Part shown: positions 17,019-25,093 of the stretch, in pieces
Numbering within the stretch: position 1 is the first letter of the stretch
Layout of the letters: every line of letters begins with the position of its first letter
Program-made: the position numbers and the translations under genes
NCBI RefSeq assembly: GCF_024436035.1
Contig: NZ_JANFNG010000026.1
Location: forward strand, 1-64,000
DNA length: 64,000 bases
Direction of reading: 5' to 3'
From: Streptomyces humicola
GTDB lineage: Bacteria > Actinomycetota > Actinomycetes > Streptomycetales > Streptomycetaceae
The notes under the pieces: model-generated
What the model was told of the DNA's origin: nothing
Databases searched by the model: none
What the model saw: only the letters and a program-made list of their open reading frames with translations

Positions 17019-17609
17019 ATGGTGAAGCAGCTTGCCGCTTCCGCACGCCTCCCGTTGTCCGATCCCAGACGCTCGAGCCTCGATGTCTCATGGAGCTTCT
17101 CGCTGCGCCGCACGCCCGGCAGTGACGAGCTCGCGACGCGGATGACGCTCGCCGCGCTGACCACCGTCGGCGGCGCGCAGGCGGCGTGCGAGCGGATCGC
17201 CGAGGCGACCGGGCTCGCCTGCCGCTATGTGCTCGACTACGGCTTCGCCCGCCGCTACCGGGTCACCGTCGGCCTGGACGAGTCCCGTTGCGCCGTCTCC
17301 GTCACCGACTACGGCTACGACCAGCCTGCCGCCCCGCCCGGTGGGACGCCCGAGGTGCCCACGCCCTCGTACGAGACGACCCGGCTGTGCCAGGAGCTCT
17401 CCGAGTGTGCGACGGACGGCATGAAGCTCGACGGCATCCAGGTGCATCACGCGCTCGATGGTGCCGTCCTCGTCCGGTTCCGGGCCGGGCTCCCCATCGC
17501 TCCCGTCTCTCCCGTCTCCCCGATCGTCTCCGAGCCACCGTCGGCCGACGATGCCGGACCTCCCCCGGTCGCGCCGGACACCTCCCGCAGTCCGGGCGCC
17601 CGAGGGTGA
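17019..17609 (+). CDS. Unknown protein with degenerate anti-sigma ATPase-like pattern
   Basis: A 196-residue soluble protein. Residues 25-150 follow the order of an RsbW-type GHKL ATPase: an initial strand VSWSFSLRRTPG, a helix with AACERIAEATGLACRYVLDY where the N-box would be, RYRVTVGLDESRCAVSVTDYG where the G1 box would be, and CQELSECATDGMKLDG before a last strand AVLVRFRAGL. The catalytic Asn and the D-x-G-x-G residues are not conserved, so ATP binding is doubtful. The C-terminal 45 residues are Pro/Ser-rich and disordered. ATG 17019 has no strong ribosome binding site. Function is unknown; a partner-switching regulator without kinase activity is an inference. Confidence 0.6.
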   Translation: MVKQLAASARLPLSDPRRSSLDVSWSFSLRRTPGSDELATRMTLAALTTVGGAQAACERIAEATGLACRYVLDYGFARRYRVTVGLDESRCAVSVTDYGYDQPAAPPGGTPEVPTPSYETTRLCQELSECATDGMKLDGIQVHHALDGAVLVRFRAGLPIAPVSPVSPIVSEPPSADDAGPPPVAPDTSRSPGARG

Positions 17610-17681
17610 GGGCCGCCCGGCCGGTGCTCCCGGGGGGAGCGGGGCGCCGGCCGGGCGTGCACCGCAGAGGCCGGCGCCAGG

Positions 17682-17742
17682 CGTCAAACGTCAAACGTCA
17701 AAACGTCAAAACGTCAAAACGTCAAAACGTCAAAACGTCAAA
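17682..17742. repeat. Short tandem repeat of CGTCAAAA
   Basis: Eight head-to-tail units, two of CGTCAAA, five of CGTCAAAA and one of CGTCAAA, run without mismatch. The block is far more AT-rich than its surroundings and its right end overlaps the stop codon of the HAD gene (17738-17740), so repeat-length changes would alter the 3' untranslated region but hardly the protein. Slipped-strand changes are expected. Confidence 0.95.
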
Positions 17743-18517
17743 CGAGGTCGATCAGATCCGCGATCGAATTGACAACACGCGACGGACGGAACGGATAGCG
17801 GTCGACGTCGTCCGGCCCGGTCAGCCCGGTGAGCACCAGGAACGTCTCCATCCCGGCTTCGAGACCGGCGAGTACGTCGGTGTCCATCCGGTCACCGATC
17901 ATGGCCGTCGACTCGGAGTGCGCGCCGATCACGTTGAGCCCGGCACGCATCATCAGCGGGTTCGGCTTGCCGACGAAGTAGGGCTCCTTGCCGGTCGCCT
18001 TGGTGATCAGCGCGGCGACCGAGCCGGTCGCCGGCAGTGCTCCCTCGGCGGACGGGCCCGTCTCGTCCGGGTTGGTGGCGATGAACCGGGCGCCGTTGTT
18101 GATCAGACGGATCGCCTTCGTCAGCGCTTCGAAGCTGTACGTCCGTGTCTCACCGAGCACGACGTAGTCCGGCTCGTGGTCGGTGAGCACATAGCCGATG
18201 TCGTGCAGCGCGGTCGTCAGCCCTGCCTCGCCGATCACATGGGCAGTGCCGCCCGGCCGCTGGTCGTCGAGGAACTTCGCGGTCGCCAGCGCCGAGGTCC
18301 AGATGTTCCCGACCGGCACGTCCAGACCCATCCGCGCGAGCCGGGCATGCAGGTCCCGGGGGGTGTAGATGGAGTTGTTGGTGAGCACGAGGAAGGGCTT
18401 GCCCGACTCCCGGAGCCGCTTGATGAACTTGTCCGCGCCCGGGACCGGGGTGCCCTCGTGGATCAGCACCCCGTCCATGTCGGTGAGCCAGGATTCGATC
18501 GGCTTGCGCTCTGCCAC
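17738..18517 (-). CDS. HAD-superfamily IIA phosphatase (NagD-like)
   Basis: A 259-residue HAD hydrolase of subclass IIA. Motif I is WLTDMDGVLIHEG (nucleophile Asp), motif II is FLVLTNNS, the cap domain lies between, and motifs III/IV are VGKPNPLMM and AMIGDRMDTDVLAG. Members dephosphorylate sugar phosphates, nucleotides or phosphoglycolate; the substrate cannot be told. GTG 18517 follows AGAGGAG. It is the last gene of the operon 21280-17738, 34 bases after the phosphonatase-like gene, which suggests a role in handling a phosphorylated product of phosphonate breakdown. The stop codon lies inside a tandem repeat. Confidence 0.86.
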   Translation of the reverse strand: MAERKPIESWLTDMDGVLIHEGTPVPGADKFIKRLRESGKPFLVLTNNSIYTPRDLHARLARMGLDVPVGNIWTSALATAKFLDDQRPGGTAHVIGEAGLTTALHDIGYVLTDHEPDYVVLGETRTYSFEALTKAIRLINNGARFIATNPDETGPSAEGALPATGSVAALITKATGKEPYFVGKPNPLMMRAGLNVIGAHSESTAMIGDRMDTDVLAGLEAGMETFLVLTGLTGPDDVDRYPFRPSRVVNSIADLIDLV

Positions 18518-18551
18518 GGCGACGACTCCTCTGGGGATGGTCAGCTGATCT

Positions 18552-19298
18552 TCAGGATCCTCCGGATCCTGCGGTGGGCACGCCGCCCGGACTACCGAGG
18601 GTATAGGGCAGCTCCGCGACCGAGCCGAGCACATGGGTGGCGCCGGCTGCACGCAGCGCCGCATCGTCGTGCGCACCGGTCAGCACGCCCGCGACGACGC
18701 CTGCGCCCGCGCGGCGTCCGCAGATCATGTCGTAGGCCGTGTCCCCGACAACGGCGATCTGCCGAACCGAGTCGGTGCGGGTGCGCAGCAGCGCGGTCAG
18801 CACCATGTCGGGGTATGGGCGGCCGCGTCCGGCGTCGGACGGGCACAGGGTGAGGTCGGCCAGATCCCGCCAGCCGAGTGCGGCGAGGATGGCGTCCTGG
18901 GTGACGCGGGCGAAGCCGGTGGTCAGGACGACCTTGCGGCCCTCACTGCGCAACCGCTCGATCGTCTCACGCGCGCCCGGCAGCGGCGCAACCTCTCCGG
19001 CGGCCACCAACTCCCCGTAGGCGCGCTCGAATTCGGCATTGGCGCGCTGTGCGCGCTGCTCGTCACCGAAGAGCGAACGGAAGACGGTGATCTTGGATTC
19101 ACCCATCGTGGCGCGGACGTACGCGAGCATCGACGCATGGGCATCGCCGCCCGGTTCGACGCCGAGGGTCGCGGCGGCGCGCGAGAACGCGCGCTCGACG
19201 AGCCCGTCGTCGGCGACGGTGGTGCCCGCCATGTCGAGTACGACCAAGCTGGTCGCCTCGTTGATCGGTTCTTCGTTCGTGTCTGTCACGCTCACCAT
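18552..19298 (-). CDS. Phosphonatase-like HAD hydrolase (PhnX-related)
   Basis: A 248-residue HAD hydrolase with motif I in VVLDMAGTTVADDGLVERAF, the D-x-A-G-T-T form seen in phosphonoacetaldehyde hydrolase and its relatives, motif II in VVLTTGFAR and motif IV in IAVVGDTAYDMICGRRAGAG. The phosphonatase-like subgroup lies beside FAD oxidoreductase genes of the type found at 19292, and is thought to cleave a phosphonoaldehyde. The catalytic Lys of true PhnX is not obvious, so C-P cleavage is not proven. The start overlaps the oxidoreductase stop; ATG 19298, GTG 19295 and GTG 19289 are all possible. Confidence 0.8.
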   Translation of the reverse strand: MVSVTDTNEEPINEATSLVVLDMAGTTVADDGLVERAFSRAAATLGVEPGGDAHASMLAYVRATMGESKITVFRSLFGDEQRAQRANAEFERAYGELVAAGEVAPLPGARETIERLRSEGRKVVLTTGFARVTQDAILAALGWRDLADLTLCPSDAGRGRPYPDMVLTALLRTRTDSVRQIAVVGDTAYDMICGRRAGAGVVAGVLTGAHDDAALRAAGATHVLGSVAELPYTLGSPGGVPTAGSGGS

Positions 19299-20410
19299 CC
19301 CAGTTCGTCCGCGGTGTCCTCGCCGATCGCGGGCGAGCACGTCATTCCCCGTCCGCCGGGCCCGGTGACCAGCCAGACCGAGCCCGAGAGCTCCTCCCGG
19401 TGGACGACCTTCCCCGGCTGCGTGCACTGCGCGTACACCCCGGCCCAGCGGCGCCGGATCCGCGGCAGCGGGCGGCCGAGCAGCGCCTCGGCGACGCCCG
19501 CGAGGTGCTCGTAGGGCTCCTCCACGACATCGAACGGGAAGGGCTCGTCATACGCATGAGTGTCGCCGATGGTCAGCCCGCCGTCCTGGCGCTGCACCAT
19601 CAGCAGTTGCGTGCGATGGTGTTCCGCGACCGGCGGTTGCGGCTGCCACGCCTGCAGGGCGTCGAGTGCCCGCCCCTCGTACGCCGGGTAGTAGCGGAAG
19701 CTGTCGGCGTCGGCGACCGAGGTGGTGAGCGCGTCGCCCAGCGGATCGGTTTGCATCATCTGCAACCGCACCTTGCGTACGGGGATTCGGGGAGCGAGCT
19801 GACGCACGAGGCCGGAGAGCCACGCGCCGGTGCACAGGACGACGCAGTCGCCCTCGTGGAGCTGCCCGTGGTCGTCGACGACCCGGCCCGCCGCGACGTC
19901 ACGCACCTCCCGGCCGCCGAGGAACGTGTACCGGCCGGAGGCGGTGAGGTGCTCACGCAGCGCGCGCTGGGTGACGCGCGGTTCGACGGCGGCGTCGCGC
20001 TCGCACCACAGCGCCCCGAGCATCTCTCCGCGCAGCGCGGGATTGAGCGCCCGCGCCTGCACGGCGTCGAGCCACGTCAGGCCGCGCCGGGCCGCGTCCG
20101 GCCGGTCGAGCGTCTCGGCTGCGACGGCGCGTTCGGCCTCCGTGCGCACCACCGTGAGCGAGCCGCCCGCCCGGAACCCGATGCCGGGCACGCGCTCCCC
20201 GATCTCCTGCCACAGCGCGCGGGCGCGCAGCGCGGTCTCCAGCTCGGCGCCGCAGGCGCGGCCGCTCACCCACACCAGCCCGAAGTTGCGGACCGAGGCG
20301 CCTCTGGCCTCCCGCTCCCGCTCGATGTGGATGACGTCGTGGCCGCGCGCTATGGCGTGCCATGCATGCATGGTGCCGAGGGCTCCCGCCCCGACGATGA
20401 CAACCCTCAT
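19292..20410 (-). CDS. FAD-dependent oxidoreductase of a phosphonate-catabolism type
   Basis: A 372-residue DAO-type flavoprotein. The N-terminal VVIVGAGALGTMHAWHAIAR motif binds FAD and the C-terminal GPGGRGMTCSPAIGE closes the flavin site. Members of this subfamily are glycine-oxidase-like amine oxidases encoded beside phosphonatase-like HAD genes and are proposed to deaminate aminoethylphosphonate or its N-methyl forms to phosphonoacetaldehyde. Here it is directly upstream of such a HAD gene, with overlapping start and stop codons. Its promoter region contains a palindrome at 20441-20452 of the kind recognised by HutC-type GntR repressors. The substrate assignment is by context. Confidence 0.8.
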   Translation of the reverse strand: MRVVIVGAGALGTMHAWHAIARGHDVIHIEREREARGASVRNFGLVWVSGRACGAELETALRARALWQEIGERVPGIGFRAGGSLTVVRTEAERAVAAETLDRPDAARRGLTWLDAVQARALNPALRGEMLGALWCERDAAVEPRVTQRALREHLTASGRYTFLGGREVRDVAAGRVVDDHGQLHEGDCVVLCTGAWLSGLVRQLAPRIPVRKVRLQMMQTDPLGDALTTSVADADSFRYYPAYEGRALDALQAWQPQPPVAEHHRTQLLMVQRQDGGLTIGDTHAYDEPFPFDVVEEPYEHLAGVAEALLGRPLPRIRRRWAGVYAQCTQPGKVVHREELSGSVWLVTGPGGRGMTCSPAIGEDTADELGW

Positions 20411-20440
20411 GGAGTCGATGATGCAGAGCAGAGCCCGCCT

Positions 20441-20452
20441 TGGTCCAGACCC
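20441..20452. promoter_or_regulatory. GntR/HutC-type operator before the FAD oxidoreductase
   Basis: TGGTCCAGACCC is a near-perfect dyad (GGTC-CA-GACC) close to the TGGTCTAGACCA-type sites of HutC-subfamily regulators such as DasR and PhnF. It lies 31 bases before the oxidoreductase ATG, in the 66-base gap after the GntR gene, where it could control the downstream three genes. Whether the local GntR protein or DasR binds is open. Confidence 0.55.
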
Positions 20453-20476
20453 GTTATCATTTCGTGATACACCACG

Positions 20477-21280
20477 TCATCCCGTGGACAGGCGGGTGGT
20501 GAAGCTGAAGCGGTCACCGCGGTAGAGGGAGCGCACCCGCTCGACCGGGCGGCCGTCCGGCTCGTACGAGACGCGGTGCAGCAGGAGCATCGGCAGCGCC
20601 GGCGGGGTGCCGATGAGCAGCGCCTCCCGCGGGGTGGCCAGCACCGTCTCGATCTTCTCCTCGGCCGTCGCCAACCGCACCCCGAGACGGTCGCGCACAT
20701 AGCCGTAGAAGGACGAATCGGGGTCGAACTCCCCTCCCAGCTGCGGAAATCGCTGCACCGGGACATAGGTGCTCTCCAGGCCCACCCGCTCGTCGTCGGC
20801 GAGCAGCACCCGCTCCAGATGCCAGACGAGGTCGGTCGCGGCGATACGCAGCTGTGCGCCGAGCGCGGCGCCCGCGGGCAGCCGGTCGAGTGCGATGAGG
20901 GTGCGGCCCGGCACCCGCCCCTGGGCGCGCACCCCTTCGGTGTACGAGACGAGCGACAGCGGTTGTTCGAGCTTGGGGCCCGCGACGACGGTGCCGCGGC
21001 CGCGCCGCTGCAGGCGGCCCAGGATCAGCAGATCGCGCAGCGCCTGGCGGACCGTTTCGCGGGACACCTCGAAGCGGGCGGCGAGGTCGCGCTCGGTCGG
21101 CAGCGTGCCGCCCTCGCCGAGCTCGTCGAGGAGCGCTTCCAACCGGGCCTTGACCGCGTAGTACTTGGGGACGCGGCCGTGCTCGGGGATGCCTGCGCGC
21201 ACCGGCGCGCCGGGCGACCGGCGGTGTTCGTCGCGGTGTTCATCGTGGTGCTCATTGTGGTGTTCATCGTGGTCGTCCAC
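20477..21280 (-). CDS. GntR family regulator, HutC subfamily (UTRA domain)
   Basis: A 267-residue repressor. A winged helix at about residues 40-105 has the GntR signature (TLPTERDLAARFEVSRETVR) and the C-terminal UTRA domain (SLVSYTEGVRAQGRVPGRTL onwards) binds a small effector. An unusual N-terminal tail of about 16 residues is a 12-base tandem repeat translated as Asp/Asn-Glu-His-His/Arg units, giving a His-rich segment that could bind metal. GTG 21280 follows GAGGATC. It heads an operon with an FAD oxidoreductase and two HAD hydrolases and most likely represses it through the palindrome at 20441. Confidence 0.85.
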   Translation of the reverse strand: MDDHDEHHNEHHDEHRDEHRRSPGAPVRAGIPEHGRVPKYYAVKARLEALLDELGEGGTLPTERDLAARFEVSRETVRQALRDLLILGRLQRRGRGTVVAGPKLEQPLSLVSYTEGVRAQGRVPGRTLIALDRLPAGAALGAQLRIAATDLVWHLERVLLADDERVGLESTYVPVQRFPQLGGEFDPDSSFYGYVRDRLGVRLATAEEKIETVLATPREALLIGTPPALPMLLLHRVSYEPDGRPVERVRSLYRGDRFSFTTRLSTG

Positions 21281-21326
21281 GGCGTGATCCTCGCACGCCG
21301 CCGCGTCACCCGGGACGCTCGGCCGT

Positions 21327-22094
21327 TCAGTGGCGCGACCGCCGGGCGACGACGACCAGCGCCGCACCGACGAGCACGAGCACAGCCGCGGCGGACCCCA
21401 GCACCGCGGCCTGCCGTCTGCGCCGCGCGGCGGGTCCCGTCACGGCAAGCGCGGGCCGCGGCGCGACGACGTCGAACGTGTAGTGGTTGGACTCGCCCAC
21501 CCATGCGCCGTCGTTGCCGCGCCGCTGCATGGTGGTGGCCGAGGCGACGACGCGGTCGGGGGCGGCATGGCCGGCGAACCGCAGACGCAGCATGACGGTG
21601 ACGGTGCCACGCGCGGGGACGGCGAGCCCCGGGCCGCCCTCGCCGCCGGGCAGTCCGATGTTCTCGGCGTGATCGGTCGTCTCGAACGGGACGGAGCGCC
21701 AGGGCCCGGCCGCGGACCAGGCGCACTCCAGGCTGAACCGGCCCGGTGTCAGCGTCCTGTTGCCGTCGACGATGACGACGAGCGGGTGGACATCGCGGCA
21801 CTCGGCCTGTGTGGTGTTGCGCAGTTGGAGCGAGAACGACTGAGCGGCGCCGCCCGCGGTGTAGGTGGCGGGCCCGCCGGTCAGCCGCGCGTCGATCGGG
21901 AAGGTGCGGGCGGCCGGGGCGCCGCATCGCGGCGCCGGCACGGTGGACGCGGAAGTCCAAGGAGAGACGGGAATCTCGGGGTTCGCGGGGTTCACGGGTG
22001 TGGCGGGGGCAGCGGACGCGAAGCCGGAGAGCGCGAGGACGGTCGCGACGACGCCGACGACGAGACCGAGGAGGAGGGCTGCGCGCAGCTGCAT
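21327..22094 (-). CDS. Secreted surface protein with LAxTG sorting signal
   Basis: A 255-residue exported protein. An N-terminal signal peptide (RAALLLGLVVGVVATVLAL to ASAAPAT) is followed by an extracellular domain with three Cys residues and beta-rich character. The C-terminus has LAVTG, an Arg-rich stretch, a hydrophobic helix (AAVLGSAAAVLVLVGAALVV) and a basic tail RRSRH, the layout of a sortase substrate; LAxTG is the motif used by class E sortases, one of which is encoded at 25503. It overlaps nothing and is divergent from the Gfo/Idh/MocA gene. ATG 22094 has no clear ribosome binding site, so the start is uncertain. Function of the exposed domain is unknown. Confidence 0.7.
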   Translation of the reverse strand: MQLRAALLLGLVVGVVATVLALSGFASAAPATPVNPANPEIPVSPWTSASTVPAPRCGAPAARTFPIDARLTGGPATYTAGGAAQSFSLQLRNTTQAECRDVHPLVVIVDGNRTLTPGRFSLECAWSAAGPWRSVPFETTDHAENIGLPGGEGGPGLAVPARGTVTVMLRLRFAGHAAPDRVVASATTMQRRGNDGAWVGESNHYTFDVVAPRPALAVTGPAARRRRQAAVLGSAAAVLVLVGAALVVVARRSRH

Positions 22095-22178
22095 GAGCGC
22101 CAATGTCGCATTGCATGATGATCTTTCCTGTGTGACACGGCCGCGCCGCCCCCGAACGGCGCATGTTTTAGTGGGCGC

Positions 22179-23276
22179 ATGAACGACACCACCGGCACCC
22201 CGCTTCGCGTCGGCCTGATCGGCTACGGACTGGCGGGCTCCGTCTTCCACGCCCCGCTGATCGCCGCGACCGACACTCTGGCCCTCGACACCGTCGTCAC
22301 CGCCAACCCCGAGCGGCAGGAGCAGGCGCGGGCCGAGTACCCCGGCGTACGACTCGTGGCGAGCCCCGACGAGCTGTGGGCGCGTGCGGACGAGCTCGAC
22401 CTGGTCGTGATCGCCTCCCCGAACCGCACCCACATCCCGCTGGCGACGGCCGCGCTGAACGCCGGACTCCCCGTCGTCGTCGACAAGCCGCTCGCGGGAA
22501 CCGCGGCCGAGGCGGCCTCACTCGCCGATCTCGCCGAGGAGCGCGGTCTGCTGCTGTCGGTGTTCCAGAACCGCCGCTGGGACAACGACTTCCTGACGCT
22601 GCGCAGGCTCCTCGCCGACGGCGCGCTGGGCGAGGTGCGTCGGTTCGAATCGCGGTTCGAGCGCTGGCGCCCGCAGCCCAAGGGCGGCTGGCGCGAGTCG
22701 GGCGACCCGGCCGAGATCGGCGGGCTCCTGTACGACCTGGGCAGCCACCTGGTCGACCAGGCACTGACCCTCTTCGGGCCGGTGCGCACCGTCTACGCCG
22801 AATCCGATGTGCGCCGCCCGGGAGCCGAGGCGGACGACGACACCTTCATCGCCCTCGATCACGTCGGCGGCGTCCGTTCGCACCTGTGGATGAGCGCGGT
22901 CACCCCGCAGCTCGGCCCGCGGCTGCGGGTGCTCGGCAGCATCGCCGGATACGTCAAGTACGGGCTCGACCCGCAGGAGGCCGCGCTGCGCGAGGGCCGG
23001 CGCCCCGGCCCCGGCTGGGGAACGGAGCCCGAGCCGTGCTGGGGCAGGCTGGGCGCAGGCGAGTCACCACTGACGGGCGGGGGTAAGGCGGTGCCGACGC
23101 TGCCCGGTGACTATCCGTCCTACTACGCGGAGGTCGCCGCCGCACTGCGCGACGGCACGGCCCCGCCGGTCGGCGCCCGCGAGGCCGTGGCCGCGCTGGA
23201 GGTGCTGGAGGCCGCGCGACGCTCCGCCCGGGAACGCCGCACCGTCGAGCTCCACCAGCAGGTCAGGCGGGCTTGA
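22179..23276 (+). CDS. Gfo/Idh/MocA family oxidoreductase
   Basis: A 365-residue NAD(P)-dependent dehydrogenase. The Rossmann motif is VGLIGYGLAGSVFHAPLI, the cofactor loop is VVTANPERQEQARAEYPG, and the family signature DKPLAGTAAEA carries the catalytic Lys of the E/D-K-P motif. The C-terminal half is the usual beta-sheet dimer domain with YDLGSHLVDQAL containing the catalytic-region His. It oxidises or reduces a polyol, sugar or inositol. Its end overlaps the convergent fumarylacetoacetate hydrolase gene by 14 bases. No sugar-uptake genes are adjacent, so the substrate is open. Confidence 0.88.
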   Translation: MNDTTGTPLRVGLIGYGLAGSVFHAPLIAATDTLALDTVVTANPERQEQARAEYPGVRLVASPDELWARADELDLVVIASPNRTHIPLATAALNAGLPVVVDKPLAGTAAEAASLADLAEERGLLLSVFQNRRWDNDFLTLRRLLADGALGEVRRFESRFERWRPQPKGGWRESGDPAEIGGLLYDLGSHLVDQALTLFGPVRTVYAESDVRRPGAEADDDTFIALDHVGGVRSHLWMSAVTPQLGPRLRVLGSIAGYVKYGLDPQEAALREGRRPGPGWGTEPEPCWGRLGAGESPLTGGGKAVPTLPGDYPSYYAEVAAALRDGTAPPVGAREAVAALEVLEAARRSARERRTVELHQQVRRA

Positions 23277-24120
23277 GAACTTGCCGCTGACGCCCGAGCC
23301 CGTCGATCTCCAGCTCCACGACGTCGCCGGGGCGCAGATACGGTTTCGGCTCGGGCTGCCCCATGGCGACGCCCGCGGGCGTACCGGTGTTGATCACGTC
23401 CCCCGGGTAGAGGGTCATGAACTGGCTGACGTAGCACACCACATGGGCGACGGAGAAGATCTGGTCGGCGGTGGTGCCGTCCTGCCGGATCTCGCCGTTG
23501 ACCGACAGCTTCAGCCGCAGCGCCTGCGGGTCCGGGACCTCGTCGGCGGTGACGAGCCAGGGGCCGAGCGGGTTGAACGTCTCGCAGTTCTTGCCCTTGT
23601 CCCACTGGCCGCCGCGTTCGATCTGGAACTCGCGCTCGGAGACGTCGTTGGAGACCGCGTAGCCGGCGACGGCGGCGAGCGCCTCGTCCTCGGACTCCAG
23701 GTATCGGGCGGTGCGGCCGATGACGACGGCGAGCTCGACCTCCCAGTCGGTCTTTGCGCTGCCGCGCGGGATGAGCACGGTGTCGTCGGGGCCGACGACC
23801 GTGTCCGGGGCCTTCATGAAGATGATCGGCTCGGCGGGGATGGCCGCGCCGGTCTCCTCGGCGTGGTCGTGGTAGTTCAGCCCGATGCAGACGACCTTGC
23901 CGATCCGGCCGAGCGGAGGGCCCACCCGCAGCCCCTCCTGGTCGATGGCGGGCAGCGTTCCGCCGGCCGCGGCCTGCCGTACGCGGGCGAGCGCGGAGTC
24001 GTCGGAGAGCAGCGTCCCGTCGATCTCCGTCACGAGGCCCGACAGGTCACGCAGGACGCCGTCGGCGTCCAGCAGCGCCGGGCGTTCTGCTCCAGCCGGT
24101 CCGACACGCAGCAGCTTCAT
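23263..24120 (-). CDS. Fumarylacetoacetate hydrolase family protein
   Basis: A 285-residue FAH-family protein. The C-terminal domain contains CIGLNYHDHAEETG (His of the catalytic dyad), IIFMKAPDTVVGPDD, the metal ligand Glu in DWEVELAVVIG and the final MTLYPGDVINTGTPAGVAMG. Such enzymes hydrolyse or decarboxylate acylpyruvates and related beta-diketo acids with Mg2+. The N-terminal 60 residues form the small first domain. It is monocistronic. True fumarylacetoacetase is longer, so a role in tyrosine breakdown with the hppD gene at 54418 is not implied. Confidence 0.87.
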   Translation of the reverse strand: MKLLRVGPAGAERPALLDADGVLRDLSGLVTEIDGTLLSDDSALARVRQAAAGGTLPAIDQEGLRVGPPLGRIGKVVCIGLNYHDHAEETGAAIPAEPIIFMKAPDTVVGPDDTVLIPRGSAKTDWEVELAVVIGRTARYLESEDEALAAVAGYAVSNDVSEREFQIERGGQWDKGKNCETFNPLGPWLVTADEVPDPQALRLKLSVNGEIRQDGTTADQIFSVAHVVCYVSQFMTLYPGDVINTGTPAGVAMGQPEPKPYLRPGDVVELEIDGLGRQRQVLKPA

Positions 24121-24240
24121 TCAAGACTCCCGTGGTCGAGGGTGGGCCCGGCTTCGTTCCGTGGAGCGCGGCCGACGCGTCCGGTCATCGGATCACTTGG
24201 CTGATCCTCCAATCCCCGATGACGGTCGCGCAAGCCCCGC

Positions 24241-24963
24241 TCACCCAGTGGACTCGGCGGCATCGAGTGCCATCTTCGGCTCACGGTGCAGGAAGGCCCG
24301 CTCCACGGCCGTCCAGGTGGTCGTGGTGACCAGGTAGAGCCCTGCAGCGAGCGGCACGACGGCCGCCGTCGCCAGCGTCGCGAAGGGCATCAGCAGCACG
24401 ATCCTGGCCGGCCCGGCTGCACCGGGTGCCGTAAGCCCCGCCGTCGTCCTCCGGGTCCGCCGGTACGTCCAGGTGGCGACCGCAGCGAGGACCGCGAACA
24501 GGGCGAGGAAGACGAGCCCGTGCGGCCCGAACACTCCTCCGTGCCTGACGACGGTGAGCCAGCGCCCGTCCAGCGGCGCCCCGAACAGTGTGCGGTGGTC
24601 GAGGAGCCCTCCGCCCCCGGACCAGAACAGGCGGTTCATGACGAAGAAGAACGGCGTCTGCAGCAGCATCGGCAGGCATCCGGCGAGCGGCGACACCCCC
24701 TCCTTCGCATACAGCTCCGTCATCGCCCGCTGCAGCCGCTGCCGGTCCCCCTTGTGCTGCGCGCTGAGCTGCGCGACACGCGGCGCCAGCCGGGCCCGGG
24801 TCTTCTCTGCGCGTGCGGCAGCGCGGGCGAGCGGATGCAGGGCGAGTCGCACGCACACGGTGAACACGACGACGGCGGCGGCCGTCGCCGAGGCACCGAA
24901 GAGCGGCTGGAGCCCGTCGGCGAGGCGGGACAGGACAGCGATAAGTGGGGTGAAAACGAACAT
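24241..24963 (-). CDS. YidC/Oxa1 family membrane insertase paralogue
   Basis: A 240-residue YidC-like protein with five hydrophobic segments. The first helix is followed by a long basic loop (ARAAARAEKTRARLAPRVAQ) and the conserved MLLQTPFFFVMNRLFW helix, both typical of YidC2-type insertases. It lacks the large periplasmic domain of Gram-negative YidC and has no lipobox. Main yidC genes lie beside rnpA near the origin, so this is probably the accessory copy. ATG 24963 follows GGAGGG. DUF6412 and class E sortase genes lie upstream on the same strand, suggesting an envelope protein export context. Confidence 0.84.
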   Translation of the reverse strand: MFVFTPLIAVLSRLADGLQPLFGASATAAAVVVFTVCVRLALHPLARAAARAEKTRARLAPRVAQLSAQHKGDRQRLQRAMTELYAKEGVSPLAGCLPMLLQTPFFFVMNRLFWSGGGGLLDHRTLFGAPLDGRWLTVVRHGGVFGPHGLVFLALFAVLAAVATWTYRRTRRTTAGLTAPGAAGPARIVLLMPFATLATAAVVPLAAGLYLVTTTTWTAVERAFLHREPKMALDAAESTG

Positions 24964-25093
24964 GGTTGAGCCCTCCACGGGTCTCGTCGAGCCGGAATCG
25001 GGAGATGCGAATTCGGCATGACGAGCCGCGCGGGCGCACTTGTGCGCACGTGTGCGGTGGATCGAGCGCCTGCAGTTCCCTGCAGCGCAGCGC

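Noticed and set aside
17682-17742. CRISPR-like array
   Set aside because: The repeat units are 7-8 bases in direct contact with no spacers and no cas genes are near.
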